From the NCBI RefSeq assembly GCF_021155765.1, contig NC_060118.1, positions 3,782,001 to 3,846,000 of the forward strand: DNA of 64,000 bases. Direction: 5' to 3'. Position 1 is the first letter of the stretch. The number at the start of each line of letters is the position of its first letter. Below are positions 17,447-29,200 of the stretch, piece by piece. The stretch comes from Diprion similis. Taxonomy: Eukaryota; Arthropoda; Insecta; Hymenoptera; Diprionidae. Made by a program: the position numbers and the translations under genes. The notes below the pieces were generated by a model. It had not been told where the DNA came from, did no database searches, and worked only from the letters and a program-made list of their open reading frames with translations.

Positions 17447-18235
17447 CTAGTTTTTTGGAAGATGGAGACCGAGACCCGTTTTATACGGTTTCAAATGAAG
17501 TCCTTCACCCAAAGCGATAGCTTCCATAGTTTTGTTGTGCCGTTTGCTCTCTTCCAGTTCTCGTTTAGCAGCGCTCGCATCGTTCGCAGCTTTCGCTAGA
17601 CCTGCCGCACCACCAGCTATCGCGCCTGTGGCACTAAGTCCAGCGAAAATAGGAATCAAGAATGGTAGAAATCCACCAACTTTTGAAGGTACCGGTAGAA
17701 CGCGCGGTGTTCGCACTTTACATTTACCACCCGCTTTTTGAACAGCGTTTTCAGCCCCCTTGAGCGCAGACTCGATAGCTACTTTTGCATCGTTGCTCGG
17801 AATCATAGATCGTTTCGCAGCATTTATAATTTTTCTTAAGGTCACGTTTTTCGGTTTTCGAATTCCCATTCCTAGTTTCGATTTCACTTTCATTGTATTA
17901 GCTACCGCCCAAGCCGCTGCTTTCTCGCTCAAATTGGCGTCCGGTGCGAAGACCCGTTTCCACGCTTTTTCAGCCAATACCCTATCAGCCGCGTTCCTGA
18001 CTTCAAGATTTTCACGATTCTGCGAGTAAGCAATGTCATGGTTCTTGCAAGCTGCGTCGAGAGGATCGTTTCCCGGATCACCTCGCGCGAGTCTCTTTGT
18101 CAACTTTGTACCAGGTCCACAGTATTGATAACCAGGTACGTGCAATTCGACTGGAAGACTGTTGATGATTTTATTCACCAGACCTTTGCCGCGACGTTGC
18201 CGTTTGCTGCTTCGTTTACCTCTGTGCACGATCAT
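17447..18235 (-). CDS. parvovirus VP1-type phospholipase A2-like protein (copy A)
   Basis: An intact 262-residue protein from ATG 18,233-18,235. A basic N-terminus is followed by the PLA2 calcium loop Y-C-G-P-G-T-K-L (residues 38-45) and the active-site helix C-K-N-H-D-I-A-Y with H66/D67, all canonical. A Gly/Ala-rich hydrophobic segment lies around residues 195-220. This is the only copy in the window with both an open frame and a canonical loop. It likely travels in the virion and helps cross endosomal membranes, by analogy with parvoviruses. It is divergent from the ATPase and directly upstream of the protease. Confidence 0.8.
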   Translation of the reverse strand: MIVHRGKRSSKRQRRGKGLVNKIINSLPVELHVPGYQYCGPGTKLTKRLARGDPGNDPLDAACKNHDIAYSQNRENLEVRNAADRVLAEKAWKRVFAPDANLSEKAAAWAVANTMKVKSKLGMGIRKPKNVTLRKIINAAKRSMIPSNDAKVAIESALKGAENAVQKAGGKCKVRTPRVLPVPSKVGGFLPFLIPIFAGLSATGAIAGGAAGLAKAANDASAAKRELEESKRHNKTMEAIALGEGLHLKPYKTGLGLHLPKN

Positions 18236-18298
18236 GTTCAGGCTTTGACTGACGGGAAAGGTTCAAAACCGGGGTATTTATAGGAAATATGGTCAGTC
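18236..18298. promoter_or_regulatory. bidirectional promoter, Maverick A
   Basis: A 63-bp gap between divergent genes. The palindromic TATTTATAGG near 18,276 reads CTATAAATA on the minus strand and can serve either direction. Confidence 0.45.
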
Positions 18299-19011
18299 AT
18301 GTCTAAGATCCGGTTTGAGGCACAACCTACTAAGCTTCCCGTGATAAATTTCGACAAACTTTCAGAGCAAAATGTGAAAAGACAAAAACGGCATAGGGAA
18401 TTACTTCCGAACAGTGTGCGTGCAATATTCTGCGGACCGTCTAATTGTGGTAAAACTAATGCGTTGCTCACACTTATAACCCATCCCAATGGACTTAGAT
18501 TTGAAAATATCTATATCTACTCAAAATCCCTTAACCAACCGAAGTACTAATTGTTGAAGCAATTGTTGGACAACGTTGAGAATATGGAGTATTTTCCTTA
18601 TACCGAGCGTGAGCAAGTGATTACACCGGACGAAGCACGACCCAACTCGATAAAATCGTTTTTGATGATGGAGCGTGCGAGAAGCAGGACAATATTAGAG
18701 CCTACTTCTGCATGGGCAGGCATCACGATGTTGATTGTTTCTATCTCTGTCAGACGTACGCGCGTATTCCCAAACATCTCGTGCGCGACAACGTAAACTT
18801 AATCGTGTTATTCAAACAAGCCGATATGAACCTGCGACACGTATACAACGACCATGTGAACACCGATATGTCTTACATACACTTTAAAGATGTGTGCTCC
18901 GCATGCCGGAACGGTGATAAGTACGGGTTTCTTGTCATCGACAAAGACAGCGAACCCAACCAAGGACGTTATAGGAAGGGATTCGATTCTTTCATTAGCC
19001 TGGAAAAGTAA
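18299..19011 (+). pseudogene. Maverick packaging ATPase (copy A)
   Basis: Starts at ATG 18,299 with an intact Walker A region (G-P-S-N-C-G-K-T). A TAA at 18,548-18,550 replaces a lysine codon. A one-base insertion near 18,655 then puts the Walker B region (F-D-D-G-A-C-E-K-Q) out of frame. From 18,712 the rest of the protein is open to the stop at 19,009-19,011. Related to the intact copy C enzyme. Confidence 0.8.
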
Positions 19012-19071
19012 TAAAAATCTTGCGTTTCCAAACGAGAGACACAGTAGCGGTGCAGACTCAGTTGCGTCAAC

Positions 19072-19971
19072 ATGCAGAGCTCCAAAATTCCCGAGCAAAA
19101 AGAAGTCCTACATCAGATCGCTCAAGCGAGTGCTGCGATCCGTCGAAAACACAGATTGCTCAAGTCGGGCAAGGAATCCACGGCTCGGAAATTGAGCGAC
19201 GTTTTCAAACCAGTAGTGACTCCGTTGCGAGAACTGGTGAATGTTATAAAAGAGACGAAACCCGTGAAACAAGAAATGGCAGAAATTAAACAAGAAATAA
19301 AGCAGATGAATAATGAAACGAACAATAAAACAGTCTCGGAAATGGATGATTCCTTTGCTTCGGCAGGAGATGAAACAATCGTAGAAACACCTGTTGATGA
19401 AACCGAGAATGAGTATTTTGAAATAATGAGAGATGAGACGAGAAAAAGTGAATTGGATAACGTATACGGTGTACGCAACCTCTCAACCGGACTAATGATT
19501 GGTGATTCGTTGATGAGTTTTGAGAGGGACCAGATCCGTATTAGGGATACGCTTTACCCAAAAAAGAAGGGGTTGCTGGAACTTTTGTTCAAAAAGAAGC
19601 CCGACAGGTCTTATGTGAGCGACGAAGATCGGGAAAATTATAGAAACATAATCCTCAAAACGAACGCACATAAAAAGTATTATTCATCTGATGGAGCTAT
19701 TCGAAGCGATAACAGTTACAAATTGAGAAATGTCATTGCCGAATTGTTGGATTATTCGCCATCGCCTCAGCGAAAGGGTAAAGGTCTACTTCCGCAAGCT
19801 ATGATTACACGACAAGGCGTTCAAACGGAATACGTTTTCTGGGATGATCCAAACGAGTTGGTGGAGCGTCTTCGTCTACTCCTAGCATCCCAGGTGGCGG
19901 GAAATCCGAGTCACAACAACGAAATAATGTCCATTATCGAAGAACTACGCGAAGCAGAAATCATTCATTAA
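19072..19971 (+). CDS. conserved Maverick protein of unknown function, 299 aa (copy A)
   Basis: An intact protein from ATG 19,072. The N-terminal 60 residues are helical and basic (I-R-R-K-H), followed by a long acidic, low-complexity region (about residues 60-120) and a conserved C-terminal half with Y-G-V-R-N-L-S-T, L-L-E-L-L-F-K-K and F-W-D-D-x-N-E-L-V-E-R-L-R-L-L. The matching copy B protein is intact too. Position between the ATPase and the fibre-like gene suggests a virion core or assembly role, but I do not know its function. Confidence 0.7.
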   Translation: MQSSKIPEQKEVLHQIAQASAAIRRKHRLLKSGKESTARKLSDVFKPVVTPLRELVNVIKETKPVKQEMAEIKQEIKQMNNETNNKTVSEMDDSFASAGDETIVETPVDETENEYFEIMRDETRKSELDNVYGVRNLSTGLMIGDSLMSFERDQIRIRDTLYPKKKGLLELLFKKKPDRSYVSDEDRENYRNIILKTNAHKKYYSSDGAIRSDNSYKLRNVIAELLDYSPSPQRKGKGLLPQAMITRQGVQTEYVFWDDPNELVERLRLLLASQVAGNPSHNNEIMSIIEELREAEIIH

Positions 19972-20004
19972 GCAGCTCTTATCGCTTTTGCATTCACTGT
20001 CGAG

Positions 20005-20406
20005 ATGAGCGTCGATGTGTTCGGACGGCATCTGGATAAAAACACAGCTGCGGGTAATCGCGGCCCTCCCGGTGTCGGATTTCAAATCACTGCGGACGGA
20101 CATTACGATCTACAGAATAAAAGACTGTGCAATGTCGCAGAACCTGTTAAGCAAAACAATGCTGGAACTTTGAAAATCTTACGACGAAAATTCAACGTGC
20201 TGCAAAAACAAATCGACAATCTCGATCAAATGATCAAAGCTTTGGAGATCACGACGGGGAAAGCTTTGGATACCTTCTACGCAGATTTTAAAACAGGCAG
20301 AGACCTGTCGATTCGAAACGCTGAAATCATTTCCAAATTGGACACCAGACTAAGAGCATTGGAATATGAACGAGAAAAAGCTAACGCTGGTGACGGAACT
20401 GCATAA
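20005..20406 (+). CDS. fibre-like coiled-coil protein (copy A)
   Basis: A 133-residue intact protein. It opens M-S-V-D-V-F-G-R, then R-G-P-P-G-V-G-F (short collagen-like turn) and a T-A-D-G-x-Y-D motif, followed by a long coiled coil (about residues 50-125). This short-head plus coiled-coil layout resembles trimeric fibre or spike shafts; that role is an inference. Its last 41 bp overlap the integrase frame, an overlap preserved in copy B. Confidence 0.6.
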   Translation: MSVDVFGRHLDKNTAAGNRGPPGVGFQITADGHYDLQNKRLCNVAEPVKQNNAGTLKILRRKFNVLQKQIDNLDQMIKALEITTGKALDTFYADFKTGRDLSIRNAEIISKLDTRLRALEYEREKANAGDGTA

Positions 20407-21292
20407 GCCTGCACGCCGGAATTACCCGCGTCGCCGTGTAGACGTGCGCGGCATCAACGAGACCTGGCAGGCGGATCTTGTTGATATGATGTCATACGCA
20501 GGACAAAACAAAGGCTACAAGTATATGCTCACAGTCATTGATATCTTTTCAAAGTATGCGTGGGCTGTACCGATAAGGAGCAAGTCCGGGGATGATGTTA
20601 CAAAGGCCATGGAATCTGTGCTAACTCAAGGACGTGTACCGAAAAAATTACACGTGGATAGAGGAACGGAATTCTACAACTCAAAATTTGAATCTCTTAT
20701 GTCACGCTATGGAATCAAACTCTACTCCACGTACAGTAATTTGAAGGCTTCGATCTGTGAACGGTTTAATCGTACGTTGAAAAGTAAAATGTGGAAACGG
20801 TTTAGTATGCAAGGAAGCTACAAGTGGCTCGACATCTTATCTGATTTAGTATCGGCTTACAACTACACGAAACACCGAACCATAAGAATGAAACAATCGG
20901 ATGTCACCGTTGCGAACGAAAGGCTGGTATTACGTCAGTCGTACGGAGGGCTTCGAGCGAAACCTTCCAAACCGGCAAAGTTCAAAACCGGTGACAAAGT
21001 TCGAATCAGCAAGTTCAAAAACGTCTTTGAGAAAGGTTACACTCCCAATTGGACGACTGAAATATTCACAATAAGCCAAGTAGAAAATACCAATCCTGTG
21101 ACGTACAAGCTCAAAGACTATCAAGGTCAACCCATCGCTGGTGGTTTCTACGAACAGGAGCTCCTCAAGGTAGAACATCCGGACATCTATCTGGTGGAGA
21201 AGGTGCTTCAGAAGCGGGGAAAAAAATTATACGTCAAGTGGCTAGGTTTTGACAATACACACAACAGTTGGATAAATGAATCTGATATGTAA
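20366..21292 (+). CDS. Maverick retroviral-type integrase with chromodomain (copy A)
   Basis: A 308-residue protein. The core has D37 (W-Q-A-D), D98 (H-V-D-R-G-T-E-F) and E132 (I-C-E-R-F-N), the DDE triad of retrovirus-like integrases carried by Polintons. The C-terminus is a chromodomain-like segment (Y-L-V-E-K-V-L...Y-V-K-W-L-G-F...S-W-I), which in other elements steers insertion to marked chromatin. There is no N-terminal zinc finger; the start ATG lies inside the 3' end of the fibre-like gene. No stops or frameshifts are seen. Confidence 0.85.
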   Translation: MNEKKLTLVTELHKPARRNYPRRRVDVRGINETWQADLVDMMSYAGQNKGYKYMLTVIDIFSKYAWAVPIRSKSGDDVTKAMESVLTQGRVPKKLHVDRGTEFYNSKFESLMSRYGIKLYSTYSNLKASICERFNRTLKSKMWKRFSMQGSYKWLDILSDLVSAYNYTKHRTIRMKQSDVTVANERLVLRQSYGGLRAKPSKPAKFKTGDKVRISKFKNVFEKGYTPNWTTEIFTISQVENTNPVTYKLKDYQGQPIAGGFYEQELLKVEHPDIYLVEKVLQKRGKKLYVKWLGFDNTHNSWINESDM

Positions 21293-21372
21293 TATTAAAT
21301 AAACGAAATTATTTTCCAAGTATTTGTCTTCATTTTTACATCTTAGAGATACAATTCATACCGATGCTCAGT

Positions 21373-24300
21373 TTAACTGCAGGTCTTGTAGCCCCACGGC
21401 AGCGTATCGGTTGTGTTTCGAAATACGATACGCTTATCGTCGTTCCAGCTCAGTGCTACTTTTTTCTGTTCAATGGTATAGACCTGATGCTTCTGACTCT
21501 GTATCAGACTCTGATGTTCGACTAAATTTTCGTGTTCTAAAGCACACTTCAAGTAATCATCAAAGGTTGTAGTTTTTAACAGGGATCCTTTGACACCCTT
21601 GGCTCGTTTTTGATCCTTATCCTCCCCCATCACTCTGAATGAGTACAACTTCGCTCTCAAGCCAATGAATTCCGCCATTATTTTTCCGTTACACTCATCT
21701 TTCATCAAACCCAGAACTTTTTTGTTAACCAATGGCATTCCGTAGACGTTGTCAGGTGGATAATCAGAGGTATCAAATTTGTCCAAGTCCTGTTTAATGC
21801 ATTTGTAAATGTTGGGGACGGTGAAGTGATATATCAAACTATCCATGTCAGTGTACATTAATTTTGCCTGATGCCCAAATTTCGTTTTAATATACTTGTA
21901 GTGAAAATCGTAAATAAAGGTCTTCGCAAGATCTAAAATGGAAAAACCTGTATACAATGGTTTGTTGAGTTTGACTGTCGTTCTACGCAATTCAACTATT
22001 ATCATATCTTTATCAAAGATTGTACAACTGTGGAAATTTGGTTTGGCTATAGTAGCTCTAGCACCGTATCTTCCATCCCATTCCGTGATCAGCCTGACAT
22101 CTCTATACTTCCTAACATTTTCCATTGTCTTACCGAAAACTGCGTTGTTCGTCAATTTGTAAAAGTTTTTCTCAAATTCGTCTCTGGACTGTTTGCGCAT
22201 GTTGGTGTTGAGCGTGATGTAAGGCTCGAGCCATGGAGATTGTGCGAACTTTAAAACTCTATACACCTTGACTAATTTCAAACCTAAACTCAGACATTGC
22301 TTTAAATTTCTATAGTGTAGTATATACTTCGTTTTGGGGAGAAGGGTGGTGGCGAGTTTAGGGATTTTACTACCTGGCGGCGTGAAATGCTCAGGACAGA
22401 GAGGTAGGTCTTTGTGTTCCTCGTGGAGCTCTGTAGGATAGTCCAAGTCCACTTCCAGGATGTAACCGATCGGCGAATCGTCCGGATGGGTTGTTATATC
22501 GATATGATCATGCTCCCACTCGAACGAGTCGATTGGTAAATGTGCACTCATAGCCGCACCGTAAAGATTGTTCACATCGAAATACATGAGATACGATTCC
22601 ACCTTATTTGGATCAAAATCTTTGCCCATAAATCTGTTATTGGCGCGAGCGTGTCGATTAGAACATTGCGCTACGCCACCGCGAATGCCTCTTTCAATAA
22701 ATAAAACCATTTCGGGGTCATCGAAAAGTTGTAAATTCACCTTTGTGTGTTTAAGCATCGCGTCAAAAGCAAGCCCCGGCGCCGTGTAGTAGTGCAACGG
22801 ATCTAAATCGTATGTTTTAAAACAGCTAACCCGGAAATTTTCGAAAATATCAGCAAGTAACAAAACATCAGTCTTTAAATATAAATTGGAATAGGCCCCC
22901 AAAGACTCTACACGGAATTCCTCCCAAACATTTTTAGCGTGCTCATAATCGGCGTCTGTGATATTCGAATTGCAGAGGTGCGAGTAGAAATGATTCTTTG
23001 GAGGTAATTCAGTTTCGTGGAGTTTCTCCCAACAATCGACGTATTCGTAAGGGAAAACGCCTTTACGGGTCATCAAGCTGAACTGCGCGTGATTATTGTA
23101 AAATTTACGTGTCATACGTTTATCGGCATCGCGTAATACGAAGAAAGTTTATCAATACTGCTAGCCATAAATCGAAACGAATCGATAAATCTCAAATGCA
23201 TCATCGTCCCATCAACCTGTTTCGTGAAGGATATATATTTTTCCTTATTTATGGGTAGCAGTGTAACCGCTCCGGGAAAATTTAAGGCCAGGGATTTAAT
23301 CAGAAAATGTGAATCGTAACCGGACAAATTGTGGAAAACTATTGGAATTGTATGCGACTCGCTGAAATTCAAATTACACCGATTATGCGCAGGATCGCAA
23401 TATTTACCCGTGAAGTGACAATGATCGTGACACTTTTTCTCCTCAGGAGTAAACGGCTTTTCGCAGATATGACAATTTTTCGCGCGCATGTGACGATCGC
23501 GTTGCACTTGGGTCAGAGACTCCATCGGAATTATGTTTTTGATTCGTGACTCTACTTTAACCGATAAATCTTTAAGCTGCTGCATGAACCAATCTATGCA
23601 ATCGGTGCCGCGTTTACCATGAAACTCCGATAAGGTCTCATCGTACGCGCAATGTACGTAGTATGCTACACTGTGCGGGATATGCTTTTGAATTTCATAT
23701 GTTTTATGGTTTTGAAATTCGTCTACAGGTTCGGATTTTAATATACATTCGAGATCGGCGTAAACAACAAACGGGACAGTGCCTTTGTTTTTGAAATTTT
23801 TAAACTTTAAATTTAAATCTTCAGACCTTGAAAATTCCATGCGCACTTTATTCAACATAATACAATCCTGCCGATGGTGGTCGTAGGCGTGTTTCACAGC
23901 GAAGTGGCATAGGCATCTGTCGCATAAAAACAGTTGGCCATTATGTTGAGACAATTGTCTGCTAACCAATCGTGAGAGATCTTTGATCCAAGCAAAGTGG
24001 AATCTTGGTGTGAATTCGCTATTCATATCATGCTCGGCACAATTACTACTTTCAAACATTAGAAGATGAATCGTGTCAACGTTTGCGCTATGCAAATTTT
24101 TACTCAAATGAATTGGTACGATGACGCTTTTTGCGGATTTTGCATGATGCGAAAAAGTTTTGGATTCTACTGCATATACATTGATTCGCAAATTATTTAA
24201 TTATTGAGGCCAACCCGTGTGTATTCAGAGAATAATACGATGCTGGAAAGGTATAGGATTAATGAGAAAATTTATAAGACGACACAGCACAAGAGATTAT

Positions 24301-25458
24301 TATGTTTACCACACGTTTCTTTATTCTTCATACAAAAAAAATCTCTGTCTCTCTATATCTATCTATATCTATGTATCTCAGAGCGAGTGTATATCAGCGC
24401 AAGTGTTCTTACACGACTAACTCCCCGGCGCATGCACGCAGCATGGCCGCCTCACCGCTTCGTTGCCTCGATCGGCTATCTCCGCGCTTTGATGCGCGCG
24501 CATCAAACACGATGACAAACCTCAACATTAATTTCTCAAACTTTTCCACGTCATGCAGAGTAGCGGGGAATTTGATGCCTGTGCAGTGCAACTCTCGAAT
24601 ATATCGGCGATAGCTATGCATCTGGCTAACATTGATGTCGACCGGGTGGAGAGCTGCGGTAACGGCCCACAGAAGACATCTTTCATCCTCGTTTTTGACG
24701 TTGACAACTGCCTTCTTGCGTTGAATGTCCATGGGTAGCGTAACGAATGTTGAAGCTCCTGCAGCGAGAGGCTGGTATCGGTTGATATTTATGACAATAT
24801 TTAAAATCTCGATCATACTCCAGCCGGAATCGCATTGTTCGAAATCTTCGACCTTTACGAGCAGTTTGTTCTTTGCGTCCGCGAACCAGCCGTCTATATC
24901 ACTCGATGGGAGGATCGTCACGTTGGATGTGTTGAAGCTTTTAACTTCCACAGCGACCTCGTCATGCTTGACGTGTTCAAATTCGCATGTCAATATCATG
25001 TTGACCTTCACATTCCCCTCATTACGCTGTGCCAGCTTCAATTTTCCGACGATGATCTGCCGCGCATCGCTCAAAAAGACCTCCAAATCCTTATGGCCAA
25101 GATTGGTGACAATGCCGGTGCGAATCCGGTTAGCAAAAGCGCTATCGACATCATCCCACTGTACACCCGCAGAACTGTCAATATTGCCGCCTGTCACCAG
25201 GCCATGCTGCCGCTGTTGCTGCTGGATCTTTGCCACCCAGGATTGTATGAGGGAGATCTTATGTTGGATTTGCTGTTTCGCCCCCACACTCATTCTCGGC
25301 TGTTGAAGAATATCTCGCAAAACTTGTATATTTGCCACTCCAATACCAATCCATTGATTAAAGACATCGTGACTTCCTTCTCCGGGAGTTTGCTCGCGCA
25401 ACAAATTGTACGCCTCCCCCATCTGCTCGACGAGTCCCATGTATGCTTCGGCGGCCAT
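21373..25458 (-). pseudogene. protein-primed type DNA polymerase B (copy A), interrupted
   Basis: The true start is ATG 25,456-25,458. The first about 310 residues carry the N-terminal region typical of insect Maverick PolB. A roughly 310-bp insertion (24,210-24,522) then interrupts it. The next part (24,191-23,112) has a C2HC-type zinc finger, exonuclease motif I D146/E148 (Y-A-D-L-E-C), an HNH/endonuclease VII-like cysteine-histidine cluster (residues 240-272 of that part) and exonuclease motif II (H-N-L-S-G-Y-D). A one-base frameshift near 23,130 leads into the polymerase part: motif A around D180, motif [10 protein letters not shown] and motif C Y-T-D-M-D-S (D423/D425 of that part). The C-terminus is natural (D-T-L-P-W-G-Y). 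Confidence 0.9.
24210..24522. mobile_element. ~310-bp insertion in polB
   Basis: The PolB match stops at about 24,523 and resumes at about 24,207. The insert begins TTGAGGCC on the plus strand and ends AACCTCAA, a 6-bp inverted terminus (TTGAGG/CCTCAA). Flanks are TTAATTA-like on both sides, suggesting an AT-rich target duplication. It contains a TCTATA-type microsatellite (about 24,340-24,380). Probably a small MITE; class not assigned. Confidence 0.5.
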
Positions 25459-26220
25459 AACTTTGACGTTGGTGACGATGATATTCTGAACTTCTCACTT
25501 TCACGTGTTGTGTAAGACTGATGAGTCTGCAATGGATGTGTTGCCCTCATGTCGAAGGATCCTGAGGGGGGGGGGGGGAGGAGTCTCCGCGTTCTGCAGC
25601 AGCAGCAGCTTCCCAGATAAAAATTGTGGTCAATCACGTCTGAGCCTGCACACGCCTACCCCTCCCTTATCAGTGAAAAAAACGTTGAAGATACCCAGTG
25701 GGAGAATCAGCTGGCGAAAAGCGGCTTCGAGCGGCATAGAGATGAATTCTGATCCCTAGACTCTTGACCGGGTGATTTGTGTTTATGGGACCTGACGAAA
25801 AGGGTTGTTCGGGAAAAGCCTTTTGAGAAAACGTAGCAGCAGTCAGTAATTATTGCACCCAGATGGTGAGAATCCGACTCTGCGACGATTAGCCAAGACT
25901 GAACCGCTTGGTAAATTTCTGCATAAGGTTATTGCGATGGTTCATAATGGTGCATAAACACATTTCCAAATATTCTGGCCTGGTTTTAATTTCCTTCTTG
26001 TGTCCCTATCCCACTGCGTTTATGATCGGCATGAGCTGAGAGGCAGCATTTCCAGGATTTTTTTCAAGTGGTCTAGCGTTATCTAACCTAGAGCCTCTCG
26101 CTGCCGAACAAGACCCGACAGGAACCCCCCCCCCTGCCACCCACGCTTCCCCCCCCCCCCCCCCCCCTCCTCCCTAGCGGCGCTGCAGTCGCCCCGGCCT
26201 ATAGGAATAGGGGGGCTGGT
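25459..26220. other. Maverick A right flank with G and C homopolymers
   Basis: Upstream of the PolB start. It contains a G-run at about 25,566-25,579 and a long C-run at about 26,146-26,167 with GC-rich surroundings. I see no gene and could not confirm a terminal inverted repeat of the Maverick here. Confidence 0.4.
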
Positions 26221-29200
26221 GGCGGAAATTGGAACTAGAATCCAGAACTCTCATATTCTATCTACTATTGTTAAAACGGTCTCAAAATTTGACGCTACAA
26301 AATTTGTGTTTGAAAGTTATTTTTTTCACATGAACTAACCCAATTTTGATGGTAAAAAAGATTTTCAATTGCTATGATAATTTTTGTTTGTACCATTTTT
26401 TTTTAACTGACCTCCCGGGTTTGCACTGCACTACTGTTATTTGAAAAACATTTTTGCGTTATCTTACAGCTATCATTCAATTACAGACCGAAAATCAGAC
26501 ATATTCCTATGATAAAGTTCGGTTAAATTTTTTGACATTTTTGAAAATTCGCGCAGGTCAAACGCTACGCGGAAAATGTATGATATTGGTATTTTCGAGT
26601 TCAGGATAATCGAATCTAATAATTTGATGAGGTTTTGGCCGTATTGGTATGTGACAAAAATTTAGTCGCTATCTCTCTAACAATCAAAAATCAACCAAAC
26701 AAATATTATGAAGCGAATCCCCCAGAAAGCGATATACAAAGCGTTAAGTAGTTTGGCATCTGCCAGGTGCTCCACGACACCTCACTATTCTTCACAATTT
26801 TAGAATGGATGTGAGAAATTTAATTCCGTGTTCTGTGCTACATCCTTGAATAAACATTGAAACGTATCGCGCAATATTAGTTCATTACACAGCACTAAAT
26901 ATTTTCAAACTGATTTCATAAATATCGCCATTCAACCTTTGTCGATGTTTGTAAATATTTTCCCAAAATACAATTAAAAAAAAAAAACGGATACGAATCG
27001 TAGTGGTCCTTTTTCATGAAGCATTGCTGCGACCTTGCATGATTATTCCTCCACATATTTGAATCATTCTGAAATTGTACATCGCGCGTTACATTCAATT
27101 TCACTGACAACAATCAAATAATTGTATGTTCTAAGGCATTTTACCATTGAAAAGGGTTTCTAAAAATGACTATACATACAATTTTCTAACGCATCATTCA
27201 TATTATGGATTGTTAGCGATTGGTTTATCTATGATTAATATTCTCAAGAGAATGGCAGGAAATAGCGGGTAGAATTAATACGAAGCGTTTACTGGGAATT
27301 AATCTTTTAATTAATATGAGAAATTGATCGGCGTCTTACATTAGCCGTCTCGAATAAATTTGCATGACACGAATCAATTTGATACGAAGTATTCACTAAA
27401 TAACAAACGAACATAAATACAATTAAACAAAATTCCGATTTACAATATTCCGTTACGATAGACTTGAGTCGGACGATAGTCGCAAGACTCGTTTGTCTGA
27501 CGTTCCCGAACATACTAACTTAGTTACTAATCCCTGAACTTAATCTCTAGTTTCACGCACTCTCTGTATTTATCGCTCATACTCTCTCTCACTCTCTCTC
27601 ATACACACGTAGGTACCTACATTCAAATGCATTTGCATTTGTACTCAGTCATACCGCATTCGTTCTCATTCTCAACATAACCATATAAATTCGCCTTAAT
27701 AAACAGGATATATAAAACAGTTGCTGACATCGTCGTTCAGGATAATTTCCCTAGCCTCTCAAATATTAAATTCAATCAACCCTCAATAGTCACACCTCAA
27801 AATTGTGACGTAAAAGTCATTGGGGGTGTAATCAACCCCGCTCACTTTGGAGAGTGAGAAATAATTGAGAAATCGGAGAAAAAAAAATACCGCAATGTAT
27901 TTTTAACCCTTGTGTGTAAGACCATGCCGAATATTTTCAAGTCGTATAATTATTAATATGACAAAAAAAAAAATGTTGAAAAAACATAACAATTTTTTGA
28001 AGGTATCGTATGTCGAAAAGCGGCCGGGGTTGATTTAACCTCGTGCGACTATTAAGGGTTAAACAGTTTTGGAGAATCGTGGTAAAAACCAAGCTGGGGC
28101 TTGTGTGAAACAATTCCTTCTCCCGGTTGAGGTGAATTTTTAACACCCTTCGCGAAGTAATGAAATTTGTATATAGTTCACTCCTTCAAGACATCCTTGC
28201 GTCATGTCGATCCGCATGCGACGCTGCAACCGTCCAATGGTTATGATGAATTGTCCTATAAAATATGAGCGCGTTCATCTTTGTTCCGCCTTTTCAACGC
28301 ACAACCTACAGCATGACAAGTACTTGTTGGTTAAAATAGGTTGTGGTTTACAATACGTACCCCTCACCCCCGGCTCTCGTGTGAGTACTCTGATGTACAT
28401 ACAGATACATGGGTCGTTTCCTTATTCGCTGATGGCAATCGTCCGTGGGCCCCTATACACAATACACAAAAATTTCAAAATTGAATATAACAATTTTTTT
28501 CAAAATTTTCAAACTGGCAGAAGGCTGATAAAAAATTATATGTAACATTACTTTCGTTAAATAGAATCTTCGATGGTTTCCGGACGAATATTTTTCATGA
28601 ACGCTTATCCTCGCTCCTTTCAAATACATTGTGAACCATCTTTCTACTATTTGATTAGGTGATATTGAATCTTGAAGCTTAGTAATGCAAGCTCATTTTG
28701 CAACAAAATTGAATATCTCGGCAACTTGGAAACAAAAATTGGACGAAGAGTTATAAAGTTTTGATGCGTATACATATGTCACTTTGAACAAGTTGAAATT
28801 GTGTGTTCAAAACCGCGGTCATTTCTTATCAGGTGTGACGTGGAATTTCACAAATAGATAACTATGAAATAATTCATGTTATAGTAAAAATCAATCACAA
28901 CGCTAATAACTTTTCGCGCACAATATAACAAATATGTCCATTTATTCCGTCTCGCTCCATACTGTATCGTAACTATGATATTTCCGACTCGAGAAACTAA
29001 ATTTCGTCCCGATTAACTTTTTACAGCTTACATGATGAAATAATAACGGTCGTGATATTTATCTTGTGAAAGATTTCAAAACTCTCGCGTATTGACATCG
29101 TACGGTATATCTTAATAATTAAAAATTTATAGAATTATATGACAAAAATTATTAAAATGCAATTACAATACCTGAACTATTCAAGCATTCCAATCTAGGC

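Larger units (their letters stand above)
13866..25760. mobile_element. Maverick/Polinton element A (near-complete gene set)
   Basis: Contains a small coiled coil, an OB-like protein, an unknown 198-aa protein, the capsid genes, protease, PLA2-like protein, ATPase, unknown, fibre-like, integrase and PolB in the standard arrangement. I could not identify terminal inverted repeats at either end, so limits are approximate: the left is set at the promoter repeats next to fragment C, the right beyond the PolB start. Confidence 0.75.

Noticed and set aside
24725..25515. Long plus-strand frames over the PolB N-terminus
   Set aside because: Antisense to a recognisable PolB N-terminal region; no start context and no domain.
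28204..28545. 113-codon plus-strand frame
   Set aside because: No family features, uneven composition and no splice or promoter support; probably chance.
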